Shown: piece by piece, positions 46,816-58,812 of the stretch
Position numbering within the stretch: the first letter of the stretch is position 1
Layout of the letters: each line of letters begins with the position of its first letter
Assembly (NCBI RefSeq): GCF_022458985.1
Contig: NC_061770.1
Coordinates: forward strand, 5,985,506-6,049,505
Source: Mugil cephalus
Lineage: Eukaryota; Chordata; Actinopteri; Mugiliformes; Mugilidae
Reading direction: 5' to 3'
Length of the DNA: 64,000 nt
Notes under the pieces: model-generated
What the model saw: the letters and a program-made list of their open reading frames with translations, nothing else
Told to the model about the DNA's origin: nothing
Database searches by the model: none
Program-made: the position numbers and the translations under genes

Positions 46816-49281
46816 GTTAGCTTCTTAAAACATGACTTTCTAAAGTTTCTGGTCACATCTGGTGCTTCAGCTTGTCGTTAACTAGTGCCAGTGAACTAAA
46901 ACATGCTAATACACACCGATTTGGAAGGAAAAACATCATGTGATCGATTGATAATATAAAAAATATTGATTGAAGCTGCTTTAAAAATGTATGTCTTCAA
47001 TAGAGAGGCTAGAAGCTGACGCATTTGTGGACGACGTATAAGAAATCCAGCATATATTCATCTTTTAAAAATGAATACAAGGCTTTTGTAAAGACCTCAG
47101 TGTGAGGAAAAAATGCACTGCTTTGGTAGTATTGTGTTAAACATAAAAACAGCAGATATAAAAATAATAAAAGCCCGTGATGAGAAATGTCCACAGCATC
47201 CATTAGTTTCATATGAACTCAGCAGAGACCTGCCAGGCCTTGTGTAACCAGAGCTGTTTGCAAAGCGTTTACAGGAAGATTATTGAGCGTCAGCGGCCGG
47301 TGGATTGTGAACCCTGACAGTCAAACCTAAACAGCGCCATCCAAAGTGTAGGCTGCTTATTGAGCCGTGATTGACTCGACACTGCCAAATCTGCACGTAT
47401 AATGGAGGGCTGATCAATGAAGCCCATCTAAGATCGGAAGCAGATATGAGCCCTCCCTGTGACCTTGGATGCAGGAACGATGCTGAGTGGTTATAAATAC
47501 CAGCTTTTCTCTTCACTAATGCACATCAAAGCTCGGGGCGGCGGGCCGAGAAGAAACACATCTCTCTGTGTTTGCGAACATTCACATGGAAATTACAGCG
47601 AGCACCGACAAACAACAAAAACAAAAGTGATGCTAAATATAACACGAAAATGCGGTGCTGCCTTCTCTGCTGTGGCTTCTTTTGAAGCGCAGAGTTGATG
47701 TCACAAGCCTGAAAACGCCACGAGGAATTAGTTTCTCTTAAAACAAGATAAAGTCCCATTTCTCCAGAATCATGTTTGAATAAAAGGTCTGGATGAAGGG
47801 ATTCAGTCATTATTAATCACACACACACCATCTCTTAGGCCTCTGCACAGCCTTCATTTAGGAGTCTACTGATGGTTTATTAAAGGCAGAAAAGATCTTA
47901 ATGCCGATTAATCTTAGTTCAGTCCACAATGACATCCTCAGGTGTGTGGCTTCCTTTTACCAAAGATCCTTTCATTTCATCCAAGAATTTTTTTGTGCAT
48001 CAACAAATCTATTGATCTGCTGCCTCGTTACAAACCACCACCACAAAACAAATCAAAAAGAGAAGCAGCTTTGAGTTCTTATTCCACATATCTGGAACAA
48101 CTGATTCCTGGAAACCTTGAAATAATTTTAATAGTTCTGTTTGCCACTGCGGCTGCACCATAGTTTTAGTTATATCCGTTTTATTCTATTTGAATATAAT
48201 TCCTAAGAGTTTACGTCCATTGTCAGGACTGGGCGAGTGAAGTTTGGTGGCTACAGCTAAAAATCATTATATTTTTACTGCTGATTTAATTGCAGATAAA
48301 TTCCTTTGTCTGTCAAGTGTGACAAAATTTATAGTTTTCATACTTTGGTCAAAAAGCAGTCAAAGAAATGCATTAAAAACTCCACCGCGCAGAAAGGGCT
48401 TCACTATTAATGTAATGCACTTTAACTGGCCTTTCGTCGAAGGCTGCCACTCAGATAATTGTGCCTAATGTGTGAATCGACAGCGGGTGAGACGAGGCAA
48501 AGAACCCGAGGGAGGGAGGGTGAGTGCTGCCGGCTGATTGCTAAACTGCAGCACTGTCACGATGGCGGCGCTTTAAGAGGCTGCGACTGGCCTGAAACAG
48601 CACACAGAGGCTCATTGAGCGGCCAGAGGAGAGGCTCTGAGGGTCCCAGCAGGGCTGCAGGGCTGCAGTGCCACTGAGCTCCTTCCACAGAGCTGTGCTG
48701 GCAGACTTACAGCCGCTGGAGCTGTCAGAGAGAAACCACGAGGGGAATGCAAACAGAGCCGGTGTTTCTCTAATCCACATCACCGAGTGTCGAGGCAATA
48801 GTCTGAGAACATTCAAGGTTTATGACGAAAACAAACATCCTCGTGTGTTAAAAACGACGATGTTTATTCACATCTTAACAGATCGATTCGTTTATTCTCA
48901 GACACACAATGCATCTGTTTTTCACACTTGAATGGTCATTTCCCTGATTTCACACATGAATTTGCTCAGAGATGGAGTCAGCACTCTGGGCTGTGATGTT
49001 GGCTTGGACAGAGAAACCCTGATGATGTCATGCTGATGTCATTTGGGTTATCTCTCCCCCGATGATTAAGATTATTAATAAAAAGGGGAATGTAGGAGAC
49101 AACGATTTTGAATAAATAGCCAGAGCACAGACTAAACATCTGCTGCCTTCATTTTATTTATATCGTATCACTTAAATCTGTCTCTTGTTCATCTCACAAA
49201 CTTTATGGAATACTAAATCTCAAGTTAAATACAAACACAAGTATATTTGAATGGTCGATCCCTGGAATGTGCCATATGCTG

Positions 49282-49460
49282 AAGCGTCCTTGAGCAACAC
49301 ACTGAATCCCCGGGTGCTCCCAGTGCAACTGGCACTGGTGTATGAATGTGTGTGTGCTTGTGTGAGCGAATGGGTAGATGTGTCTGTGACTATAAAAGCG
49401 CTTTGAGTACCATTAGGTAGAAAAAGCGCTATGTAAAAGCAAGACCTTTAACCATTTACC
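49282..49460 (+). repeat. LINE or SINE 3' tail
   Basis: 'ccttgagcaacacactgaa ... cagtgcaactggcactggtgtatgaatgtgtgtg ... aaagcgctttgagtacc ... gaaaaagcgctatgtaaa ... accatttacc' follows the layout of a very abundant teleost retrotransposon 3' end (RTE-like). It is diverged and 5'-truncated. Confidence 0.6.
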
Positions 49461-50801
49461 AAATTAACTGACAACAAAATCACTGCTGTGAATGATGTAA
49501 AGAGGTTAATATTACCCCTTAGCCTTGGTGCCATTCAGTAACAAACATCATGTTCAGTCTGCAGAATATCTTCAGTCAAGTGTGTTTTTCTGACTGTATG
49601 GCTGAGGAGATAAACCAGACGCTGCGAGGACAGCTGTACGTGAAAATCAGAAGAGTAAACAGATAAGAGTGAAGGTCAAAGCCCGAACAAAGCTTTTTGT
49701 TTTGTTTCTGTAAATGCACCCTTCTCAGAAACACAACCACTCATTCAGAGAGTAAACAAAGTGCAGTGAGGCGCCGCGTTCAGAGCTTTAAGTTCCAATC
49801 ACTGAACAAAACAGGCGGGATCATGTGTTGGCCTCCGAGCCAAGCGAGCATGTGGTGCTTTTGTTCATCGCCAATGACACTAACAGATACCTGTGCATGA
49901 AAAATGGGAGCTGCGGGACACTGCTGCGCATTCATCAGCAAACAAATAAAGTGCAACTTGACACCAGAGGAAAGCTAACATGACTTCTACTGTAAATAAA
50001 TAGCCATGGTGTCCTTTAAACAAATTACCCAGCAGCAACTGCTGCAAAGGCCGGTCTAACTTTTCATGGGTGCACACACTGCAGACGCAGAGAGACTCCC
50101 CCGACATGACTGATGATGACTAACAAGCAGGAAGATGCAGGAAATTAAACAGGGAAGCGGGACCAGAAGGAAGTCTGCAATAAATTCTGCTTCGGCTCAG
50201 TCAATCTGCAAATACTTTAAAATATGTGATCCATTAAACTGCAGAACCTTCTTTGTCTACTCAAATGTTGGTTTTTTTGTGTCATATCCAGCGTAAGAGT
50301 TCAGAGTGTTGGAAAGATGGAAAATCCCAACGATACACATTTGTTGTGATGTTTTGAGTGGAAAGTGCCAAACACTGTTTAGTTCCATGACTTTGGTTTC
50401 ATCTGGTTAACGAAAGAACTGTCGAGTCATTTATAGATCCATACGTTTTTACAATAGGCCTCTTAATTCAACGTGACCTTCTGACACAAAGGTATAGACC
50501 AGATGCATTATGGGAAACGTAGGATTCAGTGTTTTTGGTTCCACCTTCTCTAATCAAGGTTTGCAGCTTCTCTCTGACTCATTATGAATTCAATAGTTGT
50601 TGGTGGTTGTTTGGTACTGTTGTAAACAACATATCAACACACAACAGGCATAAATAAAAGATGAATAAGACTAATCCTTATATGCACAAACTACATGACT
50701 GGTCCATTAATCATCTGTTGGAATTGGCCACACATTTTAAACCTTGCATATTATTATTTTTTCGCCCCAACAGTAACAACCACACATGCAAAGGCACTCA
50801 C

Positions 50802-50887
50802 CTGCAGGTTCAGCTATCATAAAGATCCTTGAAGAGGAGTCCGTCTCCCGTCAGGCACCTCTGTCTCCCAACAACACGACCACGGAG
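50802..50887 (-). other. nckap5l: Probable untranslated 5' exon of nckap5l
   Basis: Reading the - strand, an acceptor (ttctctccctcag) at 50888 and a donor (GCAG then gtgagt) at 50801 bound 86 bases. Spliced to the coding exon at 44212, it places an in-frame TAG five codons before the ATG, supporting the start in the 44.2 kb exon. It also holds an ATG opening an 11-codon frame that overlaps the main start. The acceptor implies a further exon to the right, which I could not identify. Confidence 0.5.
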
Positions 50888-53445
50888 CTGAGGGAGAGAA
50901 AACACCAGGACCCATTTTAAACCCATTTTCATAAGACGGAAACCACGAGATCGCTCAGCGCATAATGAGATCCTGAAAAGTTCAGAGTTTGGGAGGAGGG
51001 GAGATGGTCGGGCGGCTTGAGGCCAGTGTCACCTCTGTGAGGGGGCCGCAGCACTTCCTCCGGTCCACAAGTGAACGTGAAACTGAGAGCAGCGTAGGAA
51101 GATGCTCCATTGCCCTCGGGAGATACCAGCGCTGGCTCTGCAGACGCCAGGCGCGCTAAGACCACAAGCCCCCACTCCTCTATCGCGCTCTCTTCCTCAA
51201 TCTCTCCTCTCGTCTTTCCTTTCATCTCTGAGTCATTGTAAAGTGTAATGAAAGAAAGATGCATGAATAATTCAGCAGACGCAGCGTTTAAGAACTCCCC
51301 TTTCAAGTCTATCTGATACACACAGATTTTACACATTAAGTAGAGTGATTTTTTTTTTTTTTTTTTTTTAATTTTGCTCTAATGTGGGATTCCCCGTGAA
51401 CCAGCTACCCTTGTAAAATACGTTCACTTTCAACAAAAGGCTTCATTTAAACGGGACGCGCCGTCTGCTGCAGCGTCTCATCAACGCAGATATGCTTAGG
51501 CACCAAGCGGCAGCATTAACTCTTCATTTCCAAAAGCGGTCTACAGGGTAACACGGCCTGATCCTGTTAGATGTTGTCAAACTGAAATGGGATTAGAGGT
51601 GTTGAGCATCTGCCCACTCAATCTGGGTTTTAATAGAGCGAGGGCAGATAATCTAGTCTGGCTGCGGCCTCCTCTGTACACCTGGTCCTGGGAAGGACAA
51701 AAAAAAAAAAAAAAAAAAATACAGGCTGTGATCTATGATCCGTGTCATGAATCAGGATCACAAACACGGCAGAAGGCCGAGCCCGAACATAAAAACAGGA
51801 GAGCCGCTGATGAACGCAGTCACCGGTATTTATTTACCTCGGCTGAAAGAGACAATGGCGCGTTTTTAAACGGGTTTGGTGAGACGCCGCAGATGAGTCG
51901 TTCGTGATTCATGGAATCAGGGCAAGGAAGGAAAAAAAAATAAGAATTCAAAGGCGACAGAGCAGAAGCCGAGAGAAGAAATGCACAAAAGCTTCTTAAA
52001 TCATGTCAGTCTCACTCTTGGGGATTTGGCAAAGGCAACGCCGTCTGAGGATATGTCAAACACCATCCTTTCCATCTGCCAATCTGTAAAGGCGAAGACT
52101 GAAGTTCTTGCTGTGTAGGCACAGTGTGTAGGCGGGGGGGATGTAAACAATGTGACAAAAACATAAATCCTCACATGTGGAATTAAACAAGACCAGAAAG
52201 ATGACTGAATCCCCCCCCCACCAACACAAAAAAGTAGGCCAAAGTCTTTTTTTTCCTGCAGACACACCATTACCACGCGGAATCATTAATACAGATGCGG
52301 AGGAATATCAAAGAGGAAGAAAGATGTGGGTGAGACAGATTCGGGCTCCCTCGGCGCTGCTTCCTGTCTGATGTTTGCCTATATGAGCCGAGACGAATCG
52401 TACACAAGCAATATTTGGGAGTAGTGGAGAGGAGGTGGGGGAGGGGGACGGAGGAGGGGAGCTCCCTTTCCCAAAAGGCCCCCCCCCCCCGAAAGGCTGG
52501 ATGTGAGCCACGCAGGAGAGCAATCAAACAAAACGCAGGGATCCTTCTTAAATCTGTGCCAGGCGACCTCCACACCCAGCCGCCCCGGCAGCCGGGGAGG
52601 AAACACATCATGGGTCCTCCATCTCTGATATCACGTTCAAACACACAGCCGCATTCGGGGCTGCTCTATCCGGCAGCGGCTCGCGCATTTGGCAGATTTA
52701 TGACACTTTGTTAGCCGCGGCCAAAACAGTCCCACACGATTCTGCGTCTGCTCAGCCAAAATAAAGAGCAACACGGAGCGGCAACATAGCTCGGCCTGCC
52801 GCTGTCATAAAGCTAGACCATGGACACAAAAGTCAGACCTGCTCTCGGATCCCAGAGCCATGTCCATTCAAGTCCACGCCAGAAAAGCCAACATAACAAG
52901 AGTCTCCTTGCTGTCACACTCTCTTCATTCTCACATCCAACAAAGCTGCTCCATTCGGACACAGAGGCAACGTCCCAGCACCTCAGCTATAAAAACCGCA
53001 TCAGTGTCTACCTTAAGAACAAATTTTGGGTCAGCTCACCTTCGCACTGCTGCCTTTTCAGTCATCCAGTCAGCACATCTGAGGTCTCCTCTCAGCAGAA
53101 TGAAATGTAAGGCACCAGAGAAAAAGGAGAAAAGAAAAAAAAAAGAGGCCACAACCTTACATTTCTGTTTTCCGGCTGCGGAGGAGATTATTTTCCCCCC
53201 TGTTGAAAGTGCCGTCACCCTGAGAGTGTGGCAAGGAAGCCGGTTTCCTCTATGCTACAGCTAGAAAAGGCCTGTCCTTGGTCATGTGTATTGTGTGTGT
53301 GTGCCTGTGCTGTCTGCAGAGGCTGCCATGTCTCCCATTGTTCCAGGGCGAGTGAGGCAGGCTTCCTACCCCAATAGACCCTGCCTACTACAACAGCTGT
53401 GGACCAGCCCCCACCTCCCTGCCGCTCTCCTTCTCCCTATCCCCT

Positions 53446-53530
53446 CCTCCTCCTCCTCCTCCACCTCCTCCTCCTCCAACTCCTGCCTCTCTGCCTGTGC
53501 TGCTGCTGCTGCTGCTGCCACTGCCGCTGC
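53446..53530. repeat. (TCC)n and (GCT)n triplet repeats
   Basis: A pyrimidine-rich TCC tract (53446-53478) is followed by GCT repeats (53500-53530), in a C-rich stretch just upstream of the candidate + strand donor at 53753. Confidence 0.85.
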
Positions 53531-54714
53531 TAAACATTAACCCTGCAGCTGCCAGCTTGGGCCATAAAGAGGAGGAGAGGGGGGTTGTGTTTCAAAAGAG
53601 ACCCTAGCATGTAGCGGACAAAGGGACGAAACAGAGAGAGGATATCCGACAGGCCGGCTGAACTGACAGGACTTCTGCACAGAGCCATTCAGTGGCCTAG
53701 AAAGAAAGCAGGCTCTGAGCTAAGAGGATTGTCTTTCTCAATCACATTGATGGTAAGTGTTGGACTGAGTCCTGAGCGACTGAGGAAAAGAAAACTCTCA
53801 GAAATCAGAGCAGGAAGCCACAGCTAATGATTACTTTGATTATTTCCTCATTGAATCAATATTAGGGCTCACAAACAGACATCTGCAAACTGTTTTTTTT
53901 TTTTCAGTCCGGTCAAAGCCAAAAGACTCTGAACTGTCAACTGACCGTGACCCTGAAATGGATGTCCACATCAAAGCATCGTCAAACACATAATACGACC
54001 CATTCTTTCTGTAGCTTATTGCTGATATCAGCTGTGTTGTATCATGTTAAATGTGACACGCCTCAACTTTTCAGGCTTCCATTAGAAAGTGTATCCACCA
54101 GAAATACCTTAAAGGTTTTTCACACAAAAATGTAAATGAATGAATTCATCAATTAAGTACCCAATATCAGAAATATCAGTCAGGACAGGGACTGACACTG
54201 GTACAATTTAGGGCTATAGCCCTTTATTCAACTACACTTGCATTTGAATCACTTCAACCCTTAAACGGGACACGCACCTCCTGTATTCTTTTATTCTGAA
54301 AGTCCAATTTTTGTTCAGTTTTCTACTTTTTAGGCGTATTTAAGTGCTTTGTCTTGTACCATTGAGAACAGTGACCGGAGTCAAATTCCTCGTACGTGCA
54401 CTCATACTTGGCCAATAAAGCGGATTCTGGTTCAGTATTTGCAGCGGTTTGAGCTGCATCACTACAAGCACGTATCTCTGTACATTTTATAGAGAAAACA
54501 ATACATTGATTTGTTGGGGGAACTGCAAGCGGATTGATCAATAAATAATGAATCTGCTGATTATTCAGTTGAGTGATTAACCATGTGGCCTTAGAAATAG
54601 TTAAGAAAGGTCTAAAGTGGTTGAAACATATTTTAATTACTAGTGTAATCTAAGGAAACTGAACATTCATAGTTAAGTGTATGAAAAAACTAAATATATT
54701 AATACAATATAATG

Positions 54715-54718
<4 letters not shown>

Positions 54719-54755
<37 letters not shown>
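54719..54755. repeat. (TAA)n microsatellite
   Basis: Twelve near-perfect TAA units inside very AT-rich sequence; likely polymorphic. Confidence 0.95.
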
Positions 54756-55484
54756 GGTTAATTAAATACTTGACTTTTTCCTAGAAAATACCTTCCACAT
54801 AATACCTGATTATTTGATCATGAGAACAGATGCAGATAAGATAAAACAAGTATTACACTGACTACAATCCACAAAAACAATGAAAAACACAAGAAAAAGT
54901 CGGGACTGCAAGAAGGATGGCTCATCCTTTGTCGAGCTTTTTCCCCAGAACCCGGAATAACTTAAAGTAACTTAAAAGTCATGTTTTGTGTGTCTGAACG
55001 TATTCTCATTTTGAACAGAGAGGGCCTCCTTACTTCAGAATCAGAAAATATTTTCCCAGAAAATGGCGGAAATGTCTCATCACATGTGGAAGGATCCGTC
55101 CCATCAATGAATTAAAAAGTGTTTCTCTGTTAACGAATGTTTCGGCGGCCGTTTGTTTCTGCAGCATTACCAGTTTCTCAGGCCGGCGTCTCGGCTTGGT
55201 TTATCTCTGCAGGTTTTCACCCCGCGTGACTCATCTGCTCGTCCTCGTTAATGAAGCCACATCATCCCTGAACCCCAGACATACCAGACACACGAAACCG
55301 AGTCCGATGACAAAGTGGCTGAGCGGGAGCCAAGGCAACAACAACAGGAGGAAGAAAACACGGCTTTCATGGGCAGAATGTGGGAGGATAATACGATAAA
55401 GCAATAATTGGAAGGCAGCACATCCCTGCGGCAGCTTCTCTAGACAAGTTGTAAGATCAGATCTATATGTTCTGATTTGAAAGT

Positions 55485-55491
<7 letters not shown>

Positions 55492-55515
<24 letters not shown>
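55492..55515. repeat. Poly-A tract
   Basis: A run of 24 A residues. A 138-codon open frame on the - strand reads through it as poly-Phe, which marks that frame as spurious. Confidence 0.9.
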
Positions 55516-58500
55516 TCTGACCCTAATTGAGTCGACAAGAGACCTGACCTGAATCGACGTTGCCCCGGACCAGACTTCCTATAGACAAAAATCAAACGCC
55601 CCAGGCCGCTGACACGAGTGTTTGAAACTATTGTCATGCGGATCTCAGCGTAACAGTCCAGCGAGTTTGGCGAGTACAGGACTGTCCCACATTCTGAATT
55701 ACAGTCTGTCTGAAATGGAGAAGATAGATGCTGACACTGATAAACCCCACATGGGAAACTCGGGGGAAACCCATAGGCAAAACCGTGTTTTATGACACAC
55801 AGGATGCCGTTTGTCTCTGGGAAACTGCACAGGTCATGATTAAGAATTAACCACAAGAAAAAGAAAATAAAGACACGTCACACGCAGAGCTCCACATCAA
55901 AAATCACCCAGGTCAAAAGAGCTCTGGCCCACTGAGGATTTATCCTCTTACTGCTCACACATATGGCGGCCCTGCCCAGCCTGCTCCCAGCTCCAGGCCT
56001 CTAATCTGTGTCCGCCTAGTGGCCGCCCCACTCCGCTCTAAAATGATCAGTATTCATTTATGATGGAATTATTTTTGTAGCCACACCCCTGAATGAAGGA
56101 TCTTGCTTATACTGGCCAGTTAGGGATCAGATAACAGACTTCTAAAAGGACGAGACGAGTGACACAACACACGATTCAGCTGAAGTTAAACCGAGGCTGC
56201 AGGCATCTGAGTTATTCAAATCAAGCTGGTTTGTCGCTAAAGTCAGTCTTTGTGTTAAAACTGAAACTCTGAAGCTATGTTTCATGTCACCTGGTTTCGT
56301 GCACATTTTCTGCAGACAGATTTTAAGTCTTGGCTACGGAGAAAATGTTGCAGTGTGAAAGCAAAGGGCAGCAAAAATCACACACGTGAGACTGTAGAAA
56401 AGATGCACACATGCGGCAGAAGCTCCCATTTAAACATTTAGAGTCATGATGCTTCATACAAAAACATACAACATACAGAAAACACCAGCGTAAATACCCA
56501 TCATGCCGAAACAGTTTTTAGAAACAAATATAAGCCTAATATAAGTGCGCTACATTTGTTTCTATAAACTGTTTCTCCACAGAGAGTGATGCATGATGGG
56601 TATCTTTTCTACAGTCTTTCATTATCCTGCTTTTCATGATTCAGCACCCTGCTCATTACTTTTTTTTTTTGTGGATGTGCGTGTCTCTCAAAAATCACAC
56701 ATGTAACACTGAACCGGTGCAGAGCGGTCGCGAGACTGAAACTTCCTCCAATTCAAATGTGTTCCACATGTTTAACATTTGAATGGCGCTCTATAATTAC
56801 ATCACCTTAATGCACCCTTCTCCTGTGTCTTGTGTGAGACCTGGCACCAACAACTGCTAATAATCAGCGCATTCATTCATTCGCATTCTTGCCTGGTCAT
56901 TTTTAAGAAGTCACAGTAAATGTCCCGGGTGAACTTTTTCTGGCACTCCAGTGTCGCTGAACACTGGAAGAACATTAGAGGGTTCATTAAAGGCCGGTGT
57001 TCCTGTTTTAAGAAGAAAAACAAACAAGAGTTTATCCTTCAACTGACAAATTCAGTTCACTTTGAAGAATTTGTGTGCAGAGACAACTCCACAAGTCAAA
57101 CAGCAGCGCAGCACATCAGCGGTTAACAGCTCGTGTCACTCGAAAAAGAAAAAAAACTGAATGAAGGCCTGTCAGGGGATTGTCATACCTCTGCTGTGTC
57201 AGACATTAACACGCACAGACATCTGTATCCAATGAATGGGACATTGAGGGAGTAGCTTCCCTTCTAAGAGGGTCAAAGGCTGAGCAGGCCGACATGACCT
57301 GAATGAGAGCTGGTCACATGTTCCCCTGGAGCTAACACAACGGCATGAGGATAACTCTCAGCATAAAAGGCTTATTGTCACCCCCTGTGCCATCCACTTT
57401 CCCCCCAAAGAGAGGATCTTCTCTAACTGAGAAAACCTCAGTGATAATGTGGAGATAAAGAGAGACAGACGTCCCAATATCAGTGGCAGATAAAACTTGT
57501 CTTAATGGGAGAAACTTAACCAGGAACTGTCTGCGAACGTCTCCTACAGGCATGCAGGAAACGGACATGTGACCCACATCAAATTCAATGCAAACATTAT
57601 GTAAAGAAGGACGTGTCACACCGTCCTCACACGACTGACACCTTCCTCAAACAAGCAGTTTACACACATGGAAATCCCTCAATACCCCCAACCCCAAAAC
57701 AAAGGACAACATCGTCCAAACAGACCAGACCGGAGCTGAGACAATTAGGCGACTAATCGATCAGCCGATTCACAGAAAGCTTTAGGGAGCCAGAGCATGT
57801 TTGGCCAGGGTACTATCGGAAGTGAAAATTTAAAACTAACCCAGAACACGATTGCTGGTTAATGTAGATAATCAACAATCAATCATTTACAAGTTAAAAA
57901 AAAAGAAAAAAAAGAAGATAAAAATAACCTGGTTTCTTCTTCTCAAATGTGAGAACTTGTTGCTTGTTATGGACCCAAAAACATCCCCAACAGTCTGCCA
58001 ACTTAATTAGTTTATGTACATGTCGTCTTGTGCTGATCGGACAAAATAAAAATTTAAACAAATGTTTCAAGAGCAGCAACATGAGTCTCAACGCAAAATG
58101 CTAATAACCTGGCACAAAAGCCATTTTAGACAAATATACAATGCGGAAATGTTATATAACTCACACATTTCAATTCTATCAAGGCTTAAAGTTGTGTGTA
58201 ATGTTTGATTTAGTAAGTTGGAGTCAGGCAGGTCAGGATGGCGACAGCTTTAGCCAACACACTGAGCTTCAGTGCTGCTCCCCCAGAACACTGAAGGTGA
58301 AGATACTGAGGTTTACACAATAAAAAAAAATGTATACAATAAACTAATTTCTGGCATTCAACTGCCCAAACACTTCGATGAAGAACAGCTTTTGTTTAAA
58401 GTGTAAAAGCAGCATCATTTGCCGGATGCAGCTTGTCTATGAGGACCCTCACATTGTAATATTTTTGGACAAACTCACAATCTGAAGACATCCTGGACAT

Positions 58501-58798
58501 TTTATAGATCATACATTAATAAAACAACTGGTAGATTAACCGATAAGGAAAATAATGGTTATGGCAGGCAGCCCCGGCCATCCATCAGCAGATGGTCCAC
58601 CGTTACCATTTCTGGTCGGTGGGCGGCTGAAGAGGGGCTACTGTCTGAATTAGAGTTGTAAATCAGACTCATGAGCCACAAATGGTCATTGAGGAGTGGA
58701 CAGTTTAATGGGAAGTAATGTGCACAGCTCCGAGCGAGGATGGAGAGCTAATCCACCATCAAGTAATGTGACACTGGGAAGTGCAGGGTCTACAGCGG

Positions 58799-58812
58799 GG
58801 GTTATAAAAACC
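58799..58812. promoter_or_regulatory. TATA-like palindrome
   Basis: TTATAAAAA is flanked by GGGG on the left and CCCC on the right, forming an approximate inverted repeat. An octamer ATTTGCAT lies about 40 bases to the right (58841-58848). It could be a TATA core promoter of an unseen transcript or chance. Confidence 0.25.

Larger units (their letters stand above)
44213..50801 (-). other. nckap5l 5' intron
   Basis: About 6.6 kb between the first coding exon and the probable untranslated exon at 50802. It contains possible repeat pieces at 46510-46810 and a LINE/SINE end at 49282-49460, a GC-rich patch at 48480-48760 and a TATA-like motif at 47491-47500. No coding exon with splice support was found. 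Confidence 0.45.

Noticed and set aside
50929..51336. Open frame of 135 codons on the - strand
   Set aside because: No family resemblance, no paired splice sites; near the proposed nckap5l leader but not needed by it.
52270..52644. Open frame of 124 codons on the - strand
   Set aside because: Gly/Pro-rich reading of a C-run and GC-rich patch; an overlapping frame is equally open.
53036..53240. Possible - strand donor at 53039 with a leader-like exon
   Set aside because: The donor is good, but no acceptor partner or conserved content was found, so it is too weak to list as an nckap5l exon.
53286..53540. Open frame of 84 codons on the + strand with a fair start context
   Set aside because: More than half is serine and alanine from (TCC)n and (GCT)n repeats; no homology recognised.
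55440..55856. Open frame of 138 codons on the - strand
   Set aside because: It translates a 24-base homopolymer as poly-Phe and has no recognisable domain.
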